64,000 nucleotides of DNA from Weissella soli (GTDB lineage Bacteria; Bacillota; Bacilli; Lactobacillales; Lactobacillaceae): NCBI RefSeq assembly GCF_001761545.1, contig NZ_CP017326.1, positions 1,178,001-1,242,000 on the forward strand. Direction: 5' to 3'. Below, one piece after another: positions 1 to 8,868 of the stretch (the stretch's first letter is position 1; every line of letters starts with the position of its first letter). Position numbers and translations under genes: made by a program. The notes beneath the pieces were generated by a model that was given only the letters and a program-made list of their open reading frames with translations, was not told the origin of the DNA and did not search any database.

Positions 1-74
1 TAGGCAATGGCTGTGTTGATCAAGTCCATAATGGCATCATTGGATAGCAAGTTTAAATTTACAAAATTACGCAT
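1..74 (-). CDS. pyrB: Aspartate carbamoyltransferase, N-terminal fragment
   Basis: Only the first 24 codons are in the window; the gene runs off the left edge. ATG is at 74-72, preceded by an AGAAAGAAG-like ribosome-binding site. The peptide starts MRNFVNLNLLSNDAIMDLIN, which resembles the N-terminus of bacterial PyrB (a short lead-in followed by a 'LS.E.I..L' helix). The stronger argument is context: a PyrR-type transcription attenuator lies immediately upstream, as expected in front of a pyr operon gene. PyrB condenses carbamoyl phosphate with aspartate in pyrimidine synthesis. Another carbamoyltransferase or pyr gene cannot be excluded from 24 residues. Confidence 0.6.
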   Translation of the reverse strand, partial: MRNFVNLNLLSNDAIMDLINTAIA

Positions 75-106
75 GATAACTTCTTTCTGTTGAGCACAAG
101 ACATAA

Positions 107-220
107 AAAAACCGGCAGTCATGAGAGACTACCGGTTTTCGCTTCAGTTGGCTATGATGATAGTCTGGTCTCCAGCTATCCCTAACCAACGAGGTGAATC
201 CTTTGCTAGTCTCTCGGACT
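107..220 (-). promoter_or_regulatory. PyrR-type pyrimidine attenuator (binding loop, intermediate hairpin, terminator)
   Basis: On the minus strand, AGTCCGAGAGACT at 220-208 matches the conserved PyrR-binding loop found before pyr genes in Gram-positives. A second hairpin (GATAGCTGG/CCAGACTATC, 178-157) follows. Then comes an intrinsic terminator whose arms AAAACCGGTAGTC/GACTGCCGGTTTT (138-107) end in a T run. About 30 nt separate it from the pyrB start. In known systems UMP-bound PyrR stabilises the anti-antiterminator so that the terminator forms. The layout fits that mechanism; which helix is the antiterminator was not computed. Confidence 0.8.
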
Positions 221-249
221 AAATTAAAAGGTTCTTTTTCGTTAAACTG

Positions 250-278
250 AGTATACCAAACTACCTACTTTATGTACA
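250..278 (-). promoter_or_regulatory. Promoter of the pyr transcript
   Basis: TATACT at 255-250 is a good -10 box. TGTACA at 278-273 is a 4/6 match to the -35 consensus, with exactly 17 bp between them. Transcription would start about 25 nt before the PyrR-binding loop, so the whole attenuator lies in the leader. Confidence 0.6.
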
Positions 279-309
279 TAACATTCTTGATCAAACTTCA
301 AAATGGCAC

Positions 310-621
310 CTAAGCGAGTTGGTTTTCTGCCAAAATCGCCTCAATGACCTGATCCATTTCCGGCGTTTTCTGCCATTCCGTCCAATGATCAATGGCAACC
401 ATCTGTGGAATTTCGAAATTAGTATTAATGTACTGTTCATACTTCTCGACATTGCGTGAATGTGGGATATTGATTTTCATAATACGCACTTCTTTAATGA
501 AGCCCTGCTCAGCGGCATATTCAGCCTGCCCATTATGCAACAAATTACCAATTTCACGGTACTTGGTCCCGTCGATTCGCGTAATTTCTTCGATGATATT
601 AAACGTTTGCAATTCTGCCAT
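310..621 (-). CDS. Uncharacterised 103-residue protein downstream of glmM
   Basis: I do not recognise this family. It is a soluble, acidic 103-residue protein with no signal peptide or membrane segment. The middle contains a mixed stretch (GFIKEVRIMKINIPHSRNVE), and the C-terminal half looks helical with a Trp pair (HWTEW). It starts 21 nt after the glmM stop on the same strand, so it is probably the last gene of the cdaA-cdaR-glmM operon. No intrinsic terminator is obvious between them. A role linked to amino sugars or c-di-AMP would be guilt by association only. Confidence 0.6.
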   Translation of the reverse strand: MAELQTFNIIEEITRIDGTKYREIGNLLHNGQAEYAAEQGFIKEVRIMKINIPHSRNVEKYEQYINTNFEIPQMVAIDHWTEWQKTPEMDQVIEAILAENQLA

Positions 622-642
622 TACTTGTGCCTCTCAATTAAT

Positions 643-2007
643 CTATTCGTGCACACCCACCTCAGCAACGACCACGTCAACGATGCGGTCAACATAAGCT
701 GACACGAGCTCTTCTGTCTTGGCTTCAGCCATAACCCGTAGTAAATCTTGCGTTCCAGAAGGTCGTACTAAGACACGGCCTTCATCGCCCATTTCAGATT
801 CGACAGCGGCAATCACTTGCTTAATCGTGGCATTATTTAACGCCACGTTTTTATCTTGCACCTTAACGTTGACCAATTTTTGCGGATAAACCGGCATCTC
901 AGCCGCTAGCTCAGATAATTTCTTACCTGTTGCCTTCATCACGTAGAGCAATTGCAGCGATGTCAACATGCCATCACCAGTTGTTGCCCAATCTAAGAAG
1001 ACCACGTGACCAGATTGCTCACCACCCACATTGTAGCCCGACTTCAACATTTCTTCGACAACATAGCGATCACCCACCGCTGTTTTCACTGAATTAATGT
1101 GATTTGCGGCCATGGCCTTATACATGCCGATATTTGACATGACCGTGGTCACGATGGTGTCTTGTTTGAGACGCCCGTGTTCACTTAAGAACTTACCGGT
1201 GATAAACATGATCTGATCACCATCCACGATGGCACCGGTTTCATCAACTGCGATTAATCGGTCACCATCCCCGTCAAAAGCCAAGCCAACTTGGGCTTCA
1301 CTTTCAACAACAAATTGCGCCAATGCTTCAGGGTGCGTCGATCCGACACCCTCATTAATATTTAACCCATCTGGGCTGGTTGCCATGGTAACGAAATCAG
1401 CTCCCAAATCAGCAAATAGGTTAGATACTAAACTACTGGTCGCACCATTGGCAGCATCGATAGCAATGGACATGCCTTCTAGCTTTTCAGGAATGGTTGT
1501 TTGCAAATACTCAAGATATTTGGCCGCCCCCACTGGAAAATCTGAGACAGTGCCTAACCCTGCAGCTGCTGGGCGTGGTAAATCGTCCGTGGGTGCGTCA
1601 AGCAAAGCTTCAATTTCAGCTTCTAATTCATCTGATAACTTAAAGCCATCATTCCCAAAGAACTTGATACCATTATCTTCAGCTGGATTATGTGAGGCTG
1701 TGATTTGAGCAGCCGCATCTGCTTGCTGCGCGCGAACCAAGAAAGCGACCCCCGGTGTCGAAATAATGCCTAAGCGCAATACTTCAATCCCGACTGATAA
1801 GAAGCCAGCAATCAAGGCTGATTCCAATAATTGACCAGACTTACGAGTGTCTCGGCCGACCAGAACACGTGGCTGATGTTCACCAGTCGCATGCTGTGTC
1901 AATACATAGCCGCCCATGCGACCAAGCCGAAAAGCTAATTCAGGGGTTAACTCCTGATTGGCAATGCCGCGCACACCGTCTGTTCCAAAATAATGTAATT
2001 CAACCAT
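643..2007 (-). CDS. glmM: Phosphoglucosamine mutase
   Basis: Converts glucosamine-6-phosphate to glucosamine-1-phosphate, the step before UDP-GlcNAc for peptidoglycan. The 454-residue length is typical. The catalytic phosphoserine loop ITASHNP is at about 102-108 (Ser105), the metal-binding loop DGDGDR at 245-250, and the phosphate-binding RPSGT motif lies near the C-terminus. It begins with the family-typical YFGTDGVRG. It follows cdaR by 1 nt, giving the conserved Firmicute order cdaA-cdaR-glmM. In B. subtilis and Lactococcus, GlmM binds CdaA and inhibits c-di-AMP synthesis, so cell-wall supply and turgor signalling are physically coupled. Confidence 0.97.
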   Translation of the reverse strand: MVELHYFGTDGVRGIANQELTPELAFRLGRMGGYVLTQHATGEHQPRVLVGRDTRKSGQLLESALIAGFLSVGIEVLRLGIISTPGVAFLVRAQQADAAAQITASHNPAEDNGIKFFGNDGFKLSDELEAEIEALLDAPTDDLPRPAAAGLGTVSDFPVGAAKYLEYLQTTIPEKLEGMSIAIDAANGATSSLVSNLFADLGADFVTMATSPDGLNINEGVGSTHPEALAQFVVESEAQVGLAFDGDGDRLIAVDETGAIVDGDQIMFITGKFLSEHGRLKQDTIVTTVMSNIGMYKAMAANHINSVKTAVGDRYVVEEMLKSGYNVGGEQSGHVVFLDWATTGDGMLTSLQLLYVMKATGKKLSELAAEMPVYPQKLVNVKVQDKNVALNNATIKQVIAAVESEMGDEGRVLVRPSGTQDLLRVMAEAKTEELVSAYVDRIVDVVVAEVGVHE

Positions 2008-2008
2008 T

Positions 2009-2986
2009 TTATTCTGCCTCCTTTGGGGTGATTGTCACAGTAATTGAGGTTGGTGAAAGTTTATTCACGCCATCTGGTACTGATAAGGTCACCTTTTGTG
2101 TCGTTTTCGCTGTAATATTTTTGAGATTGACTGGCACACTAATTTGGCTCACTTTGGCTAACTTATCCATGTTACCTGTTAGTGTGACTGTATTGACATT
2201 CGCCGTGATGGTAAAGTTTGCTGCGTCACCGTTAGAAGTCACAAATTTAACAGCCGCGCTCTTAGTGCCAACCCCTGCTTGCACTGGCAAAGTTAAGGTT
2301 GTTGATGCTTCTGATAAGGTGACATCCACGGGATTACCATTAGCATCGACTGCCTGTAACGGCACGGACTTTGAGACGTCCGCTTTGGTATTACGTGACA
2401 AGTCTAACGTGGCAACAACCTGCGCGACTTGATTAACCGCAGTAGTCCGCCCAGAAACGGTCACTTCAGACACTGACGTTGTAATGTCGCCCGCCTCATA
2501 ACCTTCGGCAATAGCATCCGTATTATATTGAGGCGTGACCTTGAAATAGGCTGATGATTTTTGATAGATCGATAAGTTAACCGCCTTCGTTTTTAACGTA
2601 TACGTTAAATCCTTATTCAGGCCCTTAACCTCTAAGTTAACCTTATGTTCACCATCGCTGAGCCCTTTCAAATTAGCAATTACTTGAAAATTATGTGTAT
2701 TCTCGGCTGCCACGACAATGGCAGCCGGTCCCTTGATTTCAATTTCAACTGTATCTGGCAAACCACTAATCAAGTACTTATTGGTATCAACACCCGTCAC
2801 TTGTAAAGATGCCTTTAAAGTGATCGTTTTTTGTGTATTTAAATGAATCAAAGAAGTATCAGTAGAACTACTTTCGGAAAGTTTTGAAGTATCCGTACCT
2901 GACTGTCCGTCAACAAAAACAGCTAATAGAATCGCTAACACTAACGAAAAGAGCATATAACTCATTCGACTCAACCTACTGAACAT
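2009..2986 (-). CDS. cdaR: CdaA regulatory protein, YbbR repeats
   Basis: Membrane-anchored extracytoplasmic partner of the diadenylate cyclase. An N-terminal hydrophobic segment (about residues 8-26) acts as signal anchor. The rest consists of repeated beta-rich YbbR units of about 80 residues, rich in Val, Thr and Lys, ending with a pattern like '[10 protein letters not shown]'. Length is 325 residues. It begins 1 nt after cdaA and is followed 1 nt later by glmM, so the three are translated from one transcript. CdaR modulates CdaA activity in Listeria and Bacillus. YbbR repeats diverge fast, so assignment rests on repeats plus position. Confidence 0.93.
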   Translation of the reverse strand: MFSRLSRMSYMLFSLVLAILLAVFVDGQSGTDTSKLSESSSTDTSLIHLNTQKTITLKASLQVTGVDTNKYLISGLPDTVEIEIKGPAAIVVAAENTHNFQVIANLKGLSDGEHKVNLEVKGLNKDLTYTLKTKAVNLSIYQKSSAYFKVTPQYNTDAIAEGYEAGDITTSVSEVTVSGRTTAVNQVAQVVATLDLSRNTKADVSKSVPLQAVDANGNPVDVTLSEASTTLTLPVQAGVGTKSAAVKFVTSNGDAANFTITANVNTVTLTGNMDKLAKVSQISVPVNLKNITAKTTQKVTLSVPDGVNKLSPTSITVTITPKEAE

Positions 2987-2987
2987 A

Positions 2988-3830
2988 TTATTGCTCCTTT
3001 CGTGATCCGAATTTCCGGAACTTAGGAATCTTAAAGCCCAAGAAAGTCATTGTCTCTTCATCAGATGTTTTGATTAACTGACGAGTCAAATATTTAACGT
3101 AGTCGTCATGCGTCAAATCAACCATGAACTCGGAGTTACGTGTGATGGTCACACCACCGGTTTCTTCTGACACAATAATCGTCAAGGCATCGGTCACCTC
3201 TGAAATACCAACACCCGCACGATGCCGTGTCCCAAGTTCTTTTGGAATCAATGGATTGTCAGAAAGTGGTAGATAAGCGGCTGCTACTGCTAAACGATTA
3301 TCTTTGATAATCACTGCCCCATCGTGTAAGGGGGTGTTGGGAATAAACGTATTGATCAATAGCTGACTTGATACCACGGCATCAATATCAATACCGGTTT
3401 CAATATATTCCTCTAACCCAGTTTCCATTTCGATGGAAATTAGTGCACCAATGTGTCGTTTAGACATATATTGGATCGCTTGATCGATACTTTCGATTAG
3501 ATTGCGTTCAGCTTGGTCAACTTGTTGCCGCCGGAAAACTTGCGAGCGGCCGATATGCTCCAAACCACGCCGAATTTCTGGTTGAAAGACCACAACGATG
3601 GCGATGGCCCCCCAATTAATAATCTGGTCCGTTAACCATGAAATGGTCGTAAAACCAACATACCAACTAACTAACTTGATAATAATAACAAACGCAACGC
3701 CGCGTAATAGGGTCACCGCCTTGGTACCACGAATCAACATCAAGAGTCGATAAACTAACCACCAAACCAAAGCAATATCAATGATACGAACCAGGGTAAT
3801 TTGTTCTAAAAAACCTGAGATATTAAGCAT
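2988..3830 (-). CDS. cdaA: Membrane diadenylate cyclase (c-di-AMP synthase)
   Basis: Makes c-di-AMP from two ATP. Three N-terminal membrane helices (about residues 13-33, 40-60 and 68-83) precede the cytoplasmic DAC domain. The signature DGA (170-172, in PLHDGAVII) and RHR (202-204, in GTRHRAGVG) motifs are both intact. Length is 280 residues, as in other CdaA/DacA proteins. It overlaps nothing and lies directly after a CPA1-type antiporter gene with no gap. c-di-AMP controls potassium and osmolyte transport in Firmicutes, so the antiporter neighbour is functionally suggestive. Confidence 0.96.
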   Translation of the reverse strand: MLNISGFLEQITLVRIIDIALVWWLVYRLLMLIRGTKAVTLLRGVAFVIIIKLVSWYVGFTTISWLTDQIINWGAIAIVVVFQPEIRRGLEHIGRSQVFRRQQVDQAERNLIESIDQAIQYMSKRHIGALISIEMETGLEEYIETGIDIDAVVSSQLLINTFIPNTPLHDGAVIIKDNRLAVAAAYLPLSDNPLIPKELGTRHRAGVGISEVTDALTIIVSEETGGVTITRNSEFMVDLTHDDYVKYLTRQLIKTSDEETMTFLGFKIPKFRKFGSRKEQ

Positions 3831-5891
3831 TTATTCTTCCTCACTTGTCAACAAACCTGTTTCGGCAAAGTTAATGCGTTGACGTAATTTCAAACCTATT
3901 TCGGCTGAGATAAAGTGGGCTTCAAATAGGTGTTGAACCGCCTCACGTTGGGCGTTCAATCCGATCACTTCAAGCTCAGTTTTGGCCGCTTCTAGCTGTG
4001 CTTGCGTTAACTTACGATTAACATTGTGCTCTTTTTCTAAGCGATTACGATACGTAATGATTAAATTATGCGCCGCTTGTTGATCGATCTTTAACTGCCG
4101 GCCTTCATCTGAATCGATAAATTGTGAAATAGCATTAATTGCTGCCTTGGCGCCTTCATGCTTAGCTATCAGGTATTCAGCCATTAAGCGTTCGCTGTCT
4201 TCATCGGCAAACCAGACACGAATCGCGCGCATCATGCGAATCAGATAACGCTTAGTAAATTGCCAAGATCGCTTTTTGTTAAATAACAAGACATCTTCCA
4301 ATTCTGCTTCAGCACGATCCAAACGCCGACTTTCACTCGTAAATACAAGTGGCGTAATCTGCTCAGCCACTAATAACCGCCGCAAGGTTGACCGTTCAGC
4401 CTCAAAGCTAACTTGACGCAGTCGATACTCCGCCTCCAAAATTGGGCCTAATTTTTCATGACTGATATTATCAATTTGTAACTTACGAATCTTCATTTGA
4501 TATCGTAACATGATGTCATATGTGACCGCTTGATTCGTTTCACGGCGATGTTCCTCAATTTCACGTACTGCAGATTGCAAGACATAAATTTGGGCACGGG
4601 CTTCCGTCATGTGCTGGGCAACTGGTTTGACCGCTGTTTTAGTATTTTTATTTGGTTTTTCAGACAGCATTGGCAAAATGACAATGGCTGCCACGAGCGA
4701 AATAATAATGGTCGTTGCCGCAATAAACAACATCAACCCCCGTTCTGGGAACTTAACGCCATTGTCCATCATGACTGGCACCGAAATGACCCCAGCTAGG
4801 GTGACCGCACCACGGACACCGGTAAGCCCTGAAATAAGTGCCACGCGCCATGAGGCTCGATGCCCGCCACGAGTTAGCTGCCATACTTTCTGGTTGAAGA
4901 ATGTCCAGAGCACCCGGATACCAAAAATGACTAACCAAGTTGCAAAAGCATACCACAAAACCATTGGTAGTGCGAGATGCCCAGATTCCCCAGCATATTC
5001 ATGCAAGGCTACCGGTAATTCCACGCCTAAAATGACGAAAATCAACCCATTTAACAGATAGCCAAAGACCTTCCAGACCATCACCCCGGTGAAATGTAAT
5101 TCATCCGAGTAGTTAACATCTACTTTTGAATGCAAGTTAGCAATAATCGCTGCAACCACGACCGCGATGACCCCAGAAGCATGGATAGATTCAGCAACAA
5201 TGTAGATCATGAAAGGACTAAATAATTGCAAAACAACCATAAAGACAACATCATTGCCATCGTGTTCTGCCAAAAAATCACCCAAATTATTCAAGATAAC
5301 CGCGATGACTGCTCCGACGGCCGTTCCCACTAGTGACACATACAAAAATGACGTTGTGGCGCCCAAAATTGAGAAAGTCCCCGTGGCTGCTGCCGCGACC
5401 GCAAATTTAAAGGCGACCAACCCACTGGCATCGTTGATTAAACTCTCTCCGGCCACAAGGTGCATCACATTTGGTGGTAGTTTAGCCGACTTAGCGATTG
5501 ATTGGACCGCCACTGGATCAGTTGGCGATAAGATGGCTGCAATTGAGAAGGCCACCGCTAAGGGCAGTTCAGGCACGATGTAGTATATCAATACCCCCCC
5601 GATAACCGTGGTTAGGACAACCAAGAGAATGGCATTCCCAAAGATACGACCGCGGAGATTCCAGAGTTCATGCTTTGGAAAACGCCATGCATCAGAATAC
5701 AGTAATGGTGCGATAAAAAGTAACAAGAACCAATCCGTATCAATCTCAATTTGGATATGCAAAACAGTTGTTGCTAGCAAACCTAAGCCGATTTGCACAA
5801 TGGCCACCGGCACCCGTTTGACGAAATGTGAAAACACATTACTCAACAACACGATTGCCAATAAGCCGACGACTGTTTCAATCAGATGCAT
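3831..5891 (-). CDS. CPA1-family Na+(K+)/H+ antiporter with long cytoplasmic tail
   Basis: An integral membrane antiporter of the NhaP/NHE type. About twelve hydrophobic segments fill residues 1-410, and the conserved NDASGLVAFK stretch (Asn-Asp pair of the ion site) is present. The last roughly 270 residues are hydrophilic, charged and helical, as in NhaP-type tails that respond to pH or ligands. I chose the ATG at 5891 (MHLIETV), which sits behind GGGGGGAGTGCTT. An in-frame start 15 nt upstream overlaps that ribosome-binding site. The stop abuts cdaA, so antiporter and c-di-AMP synthase are probably co-transcribed. The transported ion cannot be told from sequence. Confidence 0.9.
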   Translation of the reverse strand: MHLIETVVGLLAIVLLSNVFSHFVKRVPVAIVQIGLGLLATTVLHIQIEIDTDWFLLLFIAPLLYSDAWRFPKHELWNLRGRIFGNAILLVVLTTVIGGVLIYYIVPELPLAVAFSIAAILSPTDPVAVQSIAKSAKLPPNVMHLVAGESLINDASGLVAFKFAVAAAATGTFSILGATTSFLYVSLVGTAVGAVIAVILNNLGDFLAEHDGNDVVFMVVLQLFSPFMIYIVAESIHASGVIAVVVAAIIANLHSKVDVNYSDELHFTGVMVWKVFGYLLNGLIFVILGVELPVALHEYAGESGHLALPMVLWYAFATWLVIFGIRVLWTFFNQKVWQLTRGGHRASWRVALISGLTGVRGAVTLAGVISVPVMMDNGVKFPERGLMLFIAATTIIISLVAAIVILPMLSEKPNKNTKTAVKPVAQHMTEARAQIYVLQSAVREIEEHRRETNQAVTYDIMLRYQMKIRKLQIDNISHEKLGPILEAEYRLRQVSFEAERSTLRRLLVAEQITPLVFTSESRRLDRAEAELEDVLLFNKKRSWQFTKRYLIRMMRAIRVWFADEDSERLMAEYLIAKHEGAKAAINAISQFIDSDEGRQLKIDQQAAHNLIITYRNRLEKEHNVNRKLTQAQLEAAKTELEVIGLNAQREAVQHLFEAHFISAEIGLKLRQRINFAETGLLTSEEE

Positions 5892-5912
5892 AAGCACTCC
5901 CCCCATTCTCTT

Positions 5913-6812
5913 TTACTGTTCGCCTAAAATGCGCACTTCAGTTTCTAAAGTCACTCCGTATTTCTCTGCTACCACTTGCTGGACATGGCGAATCACTTGA
6001 ATATAGTCCGTCGCTGACGCGGTACCACGATTCACAATAAATCCAGCGTGCTTGGTTGAAACTTGCGCCCCGCCGATGGTGTAGCCCTGCAAATCGGCAT
6101 CCATAATCAACTTACCTGCAAAATAACCAACTGGCCGTTTAAAGACCGAGCCACAGGATGGAAATTCTAAGGGTTGCTTGCTAGCGCGCCGGGTGTTGAA
6201 ATCTTCCATCATGGCATCAATGGCAGCTTTGTCACCTAATTCAAGCGCAAATGTTGCTGACAAAATGATATCACCGGTCTCTTGCACTGCACTATGACGA
6301 TAAGCGAATGCTAAATCCGCATTGGTTATGGATTTGATTTCGCCCGTTCGCGTTAAGACCTCAATGGTTGACACGACACTATCAACTTGACCACCGTAGG
6401 CTCCCGCATTCATATAAACGGCCCCACCAACGGAACCAGGAATGCCGGCCGCCCATTCAAGCCCTGTCAATCCATTTTGTTGTGCCACCCGCGCGACATC
6501 AATGATGGCCGCGCCAGCACTTGCCGTGATGGTTTGCTCCACCACTTGGATCTCAGCTAAATCAGTTAAAAATATCACCAACCCACGTAAACCATCATCA
6601 GTGATGATCAGATTTGAAGCATTTCCTAAAACCGTAATTGGTAACGCACGATCAGATGCATGGAGCTCTTCAATGACCGTTTTGACTTGGGCGATTGTTT
6701 TGGGCCAAAATGCCCAATCGGCCGGCCCACCAACACGCGTATTAGTGTAGTCTGCTAGCCGGACATTTTTACGAATATCATATCCTGGAAAGTATTGAAT
6801 TAAATTTTCCAT
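5913..6812 (-). CDS. murB: UDP-N-acetylenolpyruvoylglucosamine reductase
   Basis: Catalyses the NADPH-dependent second step of UDP-MurNAc synthesis using FAD. At 299 residues it is a type IIb-like MurB. The FAD-binding domain carries LGNASNLII and WAAGIPGSVGGAVYMNAGAYGG-type motifs (central region), then the catalytic serine in CGSVFKRP, and the C-terminal Glu in LETEVRILGEQ. The ATG at 6812 follows AAGGAGCTCTC. It sits 10 nt after the exonuclease gene and 21 nt before the antiporter start, probably in one operon. Confidence 0.97.
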   Translation of the reverse strand: MENLIQYFPGYDIRKNVRLADYTNTRVGGPADWAFWPKTIAQVKTVIEELHASDRALPITVLGNASNLIITDDGLRGLVIFLTDLAEIQVVEQTITASAGAAIIDVARVAQQNGLTGLEWAAGIPGSVGGAVYMNAGAYGGQVDSVVSTIEVLTRTGEIKSITNADLAFAYRHSAVQETGDIILSATFALELGDKAAIDAMMEDFNTRRASKQPLEFPSCGSVFKRPVGYFAGKLIMDADLQGYTIGGAQVSTKHAGFIVNRGTASATDYIQVIRHVQQVVAEKYGVTLETEVRILGEQ

Positions 6813-6821
6813 GAGAGCTCC

Positions 6822-7361
6822 TTATATTACTTTAACAAGTGGTTTAATCGGATCAACGCCAAAGGTTGTCGCTTGCGTGACCAAAATTTGCGCAGCAGCT
6901 ACCGTATCATCTAAGGCATTGTGATGGTGCTCCAAGTCGATGCCTAATGCCGCGGCAACTGTGTTTAATTTATGATTAGGCAGTTGCGGGTACAATTTAC
7001 GCGAAGTTCGCACCGTGTCCAATGATAAATAATGCGGGGCACCAATGCCATAATGTCCTAATGTTGCCCGCAAAACACCATTATCAAAGGGCGCGTTATG
7101 CGCAATCACCAATTGTTCTGGCGTATAAAACTGTTTAATTTGCTGCCACACATCCGGAAACATTGGCGCATTAATGACGTCTTCAGCAACGATACCGTGG
7201 ATGGCCGTATTACGGCTATCAAACCGAACATCACTACCTGGATTAATTAAACTGTAAAACTGGTCCACTAATTGATTATCACGTACCACCACGACGGCCA
7301 TAGAAACTGCACTATGTCGTTGCACACTGGCCGTCTCAAAATCCATCGCAATAAAATTCAT
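6822..7361 (-). CDS. DEDDh 3'-5' exonuclease (DnaQ/epsilon-like)
   Basis: A 179-residue single-domain exonuclease. Motif I is DFETAS (Asp7, Glu9), motif II is HNAPFDNGVL, and motif III is the HHNALDDTVAA stretch with the catalytic His and Asp. No polymerase or BRCT domain is attached, so it resembles the stand-alone epsilon-like exonucleases common in Lactobacillales. These are often annotated as DNA polymerase III epsilon subunit, although the replicative PolC has its own exonuclease. It lies 2 nt after the GNAT gene. A role in DNA repair or RNA trimming is inference. Confidence 0.9.
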   Translation of the reverse strand: MNFIAMDFETASVQRHSAVSMAVVVVRDNQLVDQFYSLINPGSDVRFDSRNTAIHGIVAEDVINAPMFPDVWQQIKQFYTPEQLVIAHNAPFDNGVLRATLGHYGIGAPHYLSLDTVRTSRKLYPQLPNHKLNTVAAALGIDLEHHHNALDDTVAAAQILVTQATTFGVDPIKPLVKVI

Positions 7362-7363
7362 GA

Positions 7364-7876
7364 TTATTTCTCCACTACTCGTTCCATGTCAAATGCGGTT
7401 ACCTTTTCTCGGCGTGTATTTAGAATTTGCGTTGTTGAAGCAGTTATTTTTGTGAATCCATATTTTTCGTAAATATGAATTGCTGGTAAATTTTGGGCCT
7501 GCACAGTCAACACGAGTTTTTCAATTGAACTAAAATCGTGCGCCCACAGCAATAATTCTTCTAGTAAAATTTGGGCAAAGCCATGCCCTTGATATTTTTC
7601 CAGCACGGCCACCCCAATTTCCGCTACTCGCGGCTGGCCAGGAATTGCTGCTGCCGAAATCACCCCGTATAAGTTGGCTTGTTCATCAGCCATCACCAAA
7701 ATGATATTATTGGTCGTTGTTTGCAAATACTCAATATTATCGGCTTCAGTGACCCCATCAACAGCTGATAAATCATTAGCCACCATAAAAGTACTTGACT
7801 CATTTTGTAATTGCATCAACAACTGTAGCAACCCGGTGGCATCATCGGCTTCAGCTGGCCGTACTACTAATTCCAT
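7364..7876 (-). CDS. GNAT-family N-acetyltransferase
   Basis: A 170-residue Gcn5-type acetyltransferase. The acetyl-CoA pyrophosphate loop is the YQGHGFAQILL segment (the Q/R-x-x-G-x-A motif A). It is preceded by IGVAVLEKY and followed by the NLPAIHIYEKYGFTK helix, which is typical of the family C-terminus. The start overlaps the end of tsaE by 10 nt, implying translational coupling. The position after tsaE recalls RimI, which acetylates ribosomal protein S18. The ordering (tsaE then acetyltransferase) supports that only weakly, since RimI normally neighbours tsaB. The substrate is unknown. Confidence 0.85.
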   Translation of the reverse strand: MELVVRPAEADDATGLLQLLMQLQNESSTFMVANDLSAVDGVTEADNIEYLQTTTNNIILVMADEQANLYGVISAAAIPGQPRVAEIGVAVLEKYQGHGFAQILLEELLLWAHDFSSIEKLVLTVQAQNLPAIHIYEKYGFTKITASTTQILNTRREKVTAFDMERVVEK

Positions 7877-8340
7877 ATTGTCTCTAGTTTCTCCAAAATA
7901 GCCTGACTCTGTTGGCCAGTTGCGTCCAATGTTACCACCCGTTCGGCCTCATTATGATTGCTAGTACGGGCAATTGTAATAGTTAAAAAATCATTTGGCC
8001 AAGCTGCCTTAATAAATTCCGGCCATTCAATGATTGCTACCCCATCGCGCCCAAAGTATTCTTCCAACCCTAATTCATCGGCCCCGCCTTCTTCACCAAG
8101 CCGATAAACATCGAGATGATACAGCGGGAAGTTAGTGGTTTGATATTCACGTACTAACGTAAAAGTTGGACTCTTGAGGGGGCGATTAATCCCGAGCGCG
8201 CGCGCGAATCCTTGCGTAAAAGTCGTCTTACCTGCACCTAAATCGCCATTCAACAAAATGGTGTCACCCGGTGTCACCAGTTTTGCAAGTGCCATCCCTA
8301 ATTTTTGTGTCTCTTCTGCATTTTCTGTAATAATTCTCAT
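7867..8340 (-). CDS. tsaE: tRNA t6A biosynthesis ATPase TsaE
   Basis: A 157-residue P-loop ATPase required with TsaB/TsaD for threonylcarbamoyladenosine at position 37 of ANN-decoding tRNAs. The Walker A motif GDLGAGKTT is at about 32-40, followed by the family-typical SPTFTLVREY and YHLDVYRL. Usual start and length. The ATG at 8340 has no recognisable ribosome-binding site, and a TATACT box ends only 8 nt upstream, so the mRNA may be leaderless. It heads a compact string tsaE-GNAT-exonuclease-murB. Confidence 0.95.
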   Translation of the reverse strand: MRIITENAEETQKLGMALAKLVTPGDTILLNGDLGAGKTTFTQGFARALGINRPLKSPTFTLVREYQTTNFPLYHLDVYRLGEEGGADELGLEEYFGRDGVAIIEWPEFIKAAWPNDFLTITIARTSNHNEAERVVTLDATGQQSQAILEKLETIWN

Positions 8341-8478
8341 ACTAAAAAGTATAGCATTTTCAACGGTTTCAGCAAAGTAGGCTGACCCCGCCTAAACTTG
8401 ATTTGCTTCGCATCATCCCCAGATTATTTGCGGGATACAGAAGACAACTTTTTAAAAAAACGGGCGTAATGATCAAAA

Positions 8479-8513
8479 AAATGGTGTTCTGGGAAAACCC
8501 AGAACACCATTTA
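8479..8513 (-). terminator. Intrinsic terminator after acpP
   Basis: A perfect 13-bp hairpin (AATGGTGTTCTGG/CCAGAACACCATT with a TTTT-containing loop) followed on the minus strand by seven Ts. It lies 14 nt beyond the acpP stop. The flanking 8341-8478 stretch holds no gene. Confidence 0.9.
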
Positions 8514-8526
8514 ATAGATGATCTAA

Positions 8527-8769
8527 CTATTTTTGGTTAGCAAAAATGTAGTCAACTGTGTTGTTGATTGTAATCAATTTTTCGGCAGCTTCATCTGAAA
8601 TCTGAGTGTCAAATGCATCTTCCATCTCAAGTACCAACTCAACAAAGTCGATTGAATCCGCTTCAATATCACTTAGAAAGTTCAACTCACCAGAAACTTT
8701 GCTTGAATCCAATTCGAAGTGGTCTGCTACAATCGTAACGACCTTATCGTAAATTTCTTGCTTCTCCAT
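8527..8769 (-). CDS. acpP: Acyl carrier protein
   Basis: An 80-residue acidic carrier. The 4'-phosphopantetheine attachment Ser39 lies in EADSIDFVEL (DSI rather than the usual DSL), followed by the acidic helix II that contacts fatty-acid enzymes (LEMEDAFDTQISDE). It sits downstream of plsX and is followed by a strong terminator, so it ends a recG-plsX-acpP gene string. Lactobacillales usually carry a second ACP in the fab cluster. This copy is likely dedicated to PlsX/phospholipid synthesis, by position only. Confidence 0.95.
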   Translation of the reverse strand: MEKQEIYDKVVTIVADHFELDSSKVSGELNFLSDIEADSIDFVELVLEMEDAFDTQISDEAAEKLITINNTVDYIFANQK

Positions 8770-8868
8770 TTTTCTATCCTTTTCAACACCCGGTTAACCC
8801 GGTTGATTAAACTCTAATAAACAGTGTAGCGTGTTACTTACTGATATTCAAGTCACACTTTACAATTT

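Noticed and set aside
1229-1708. Plus-strand frame opposite glmM
   Set aside because: A shadow of the glmM coding strand with no ribosome-binding site or recognisable protein.
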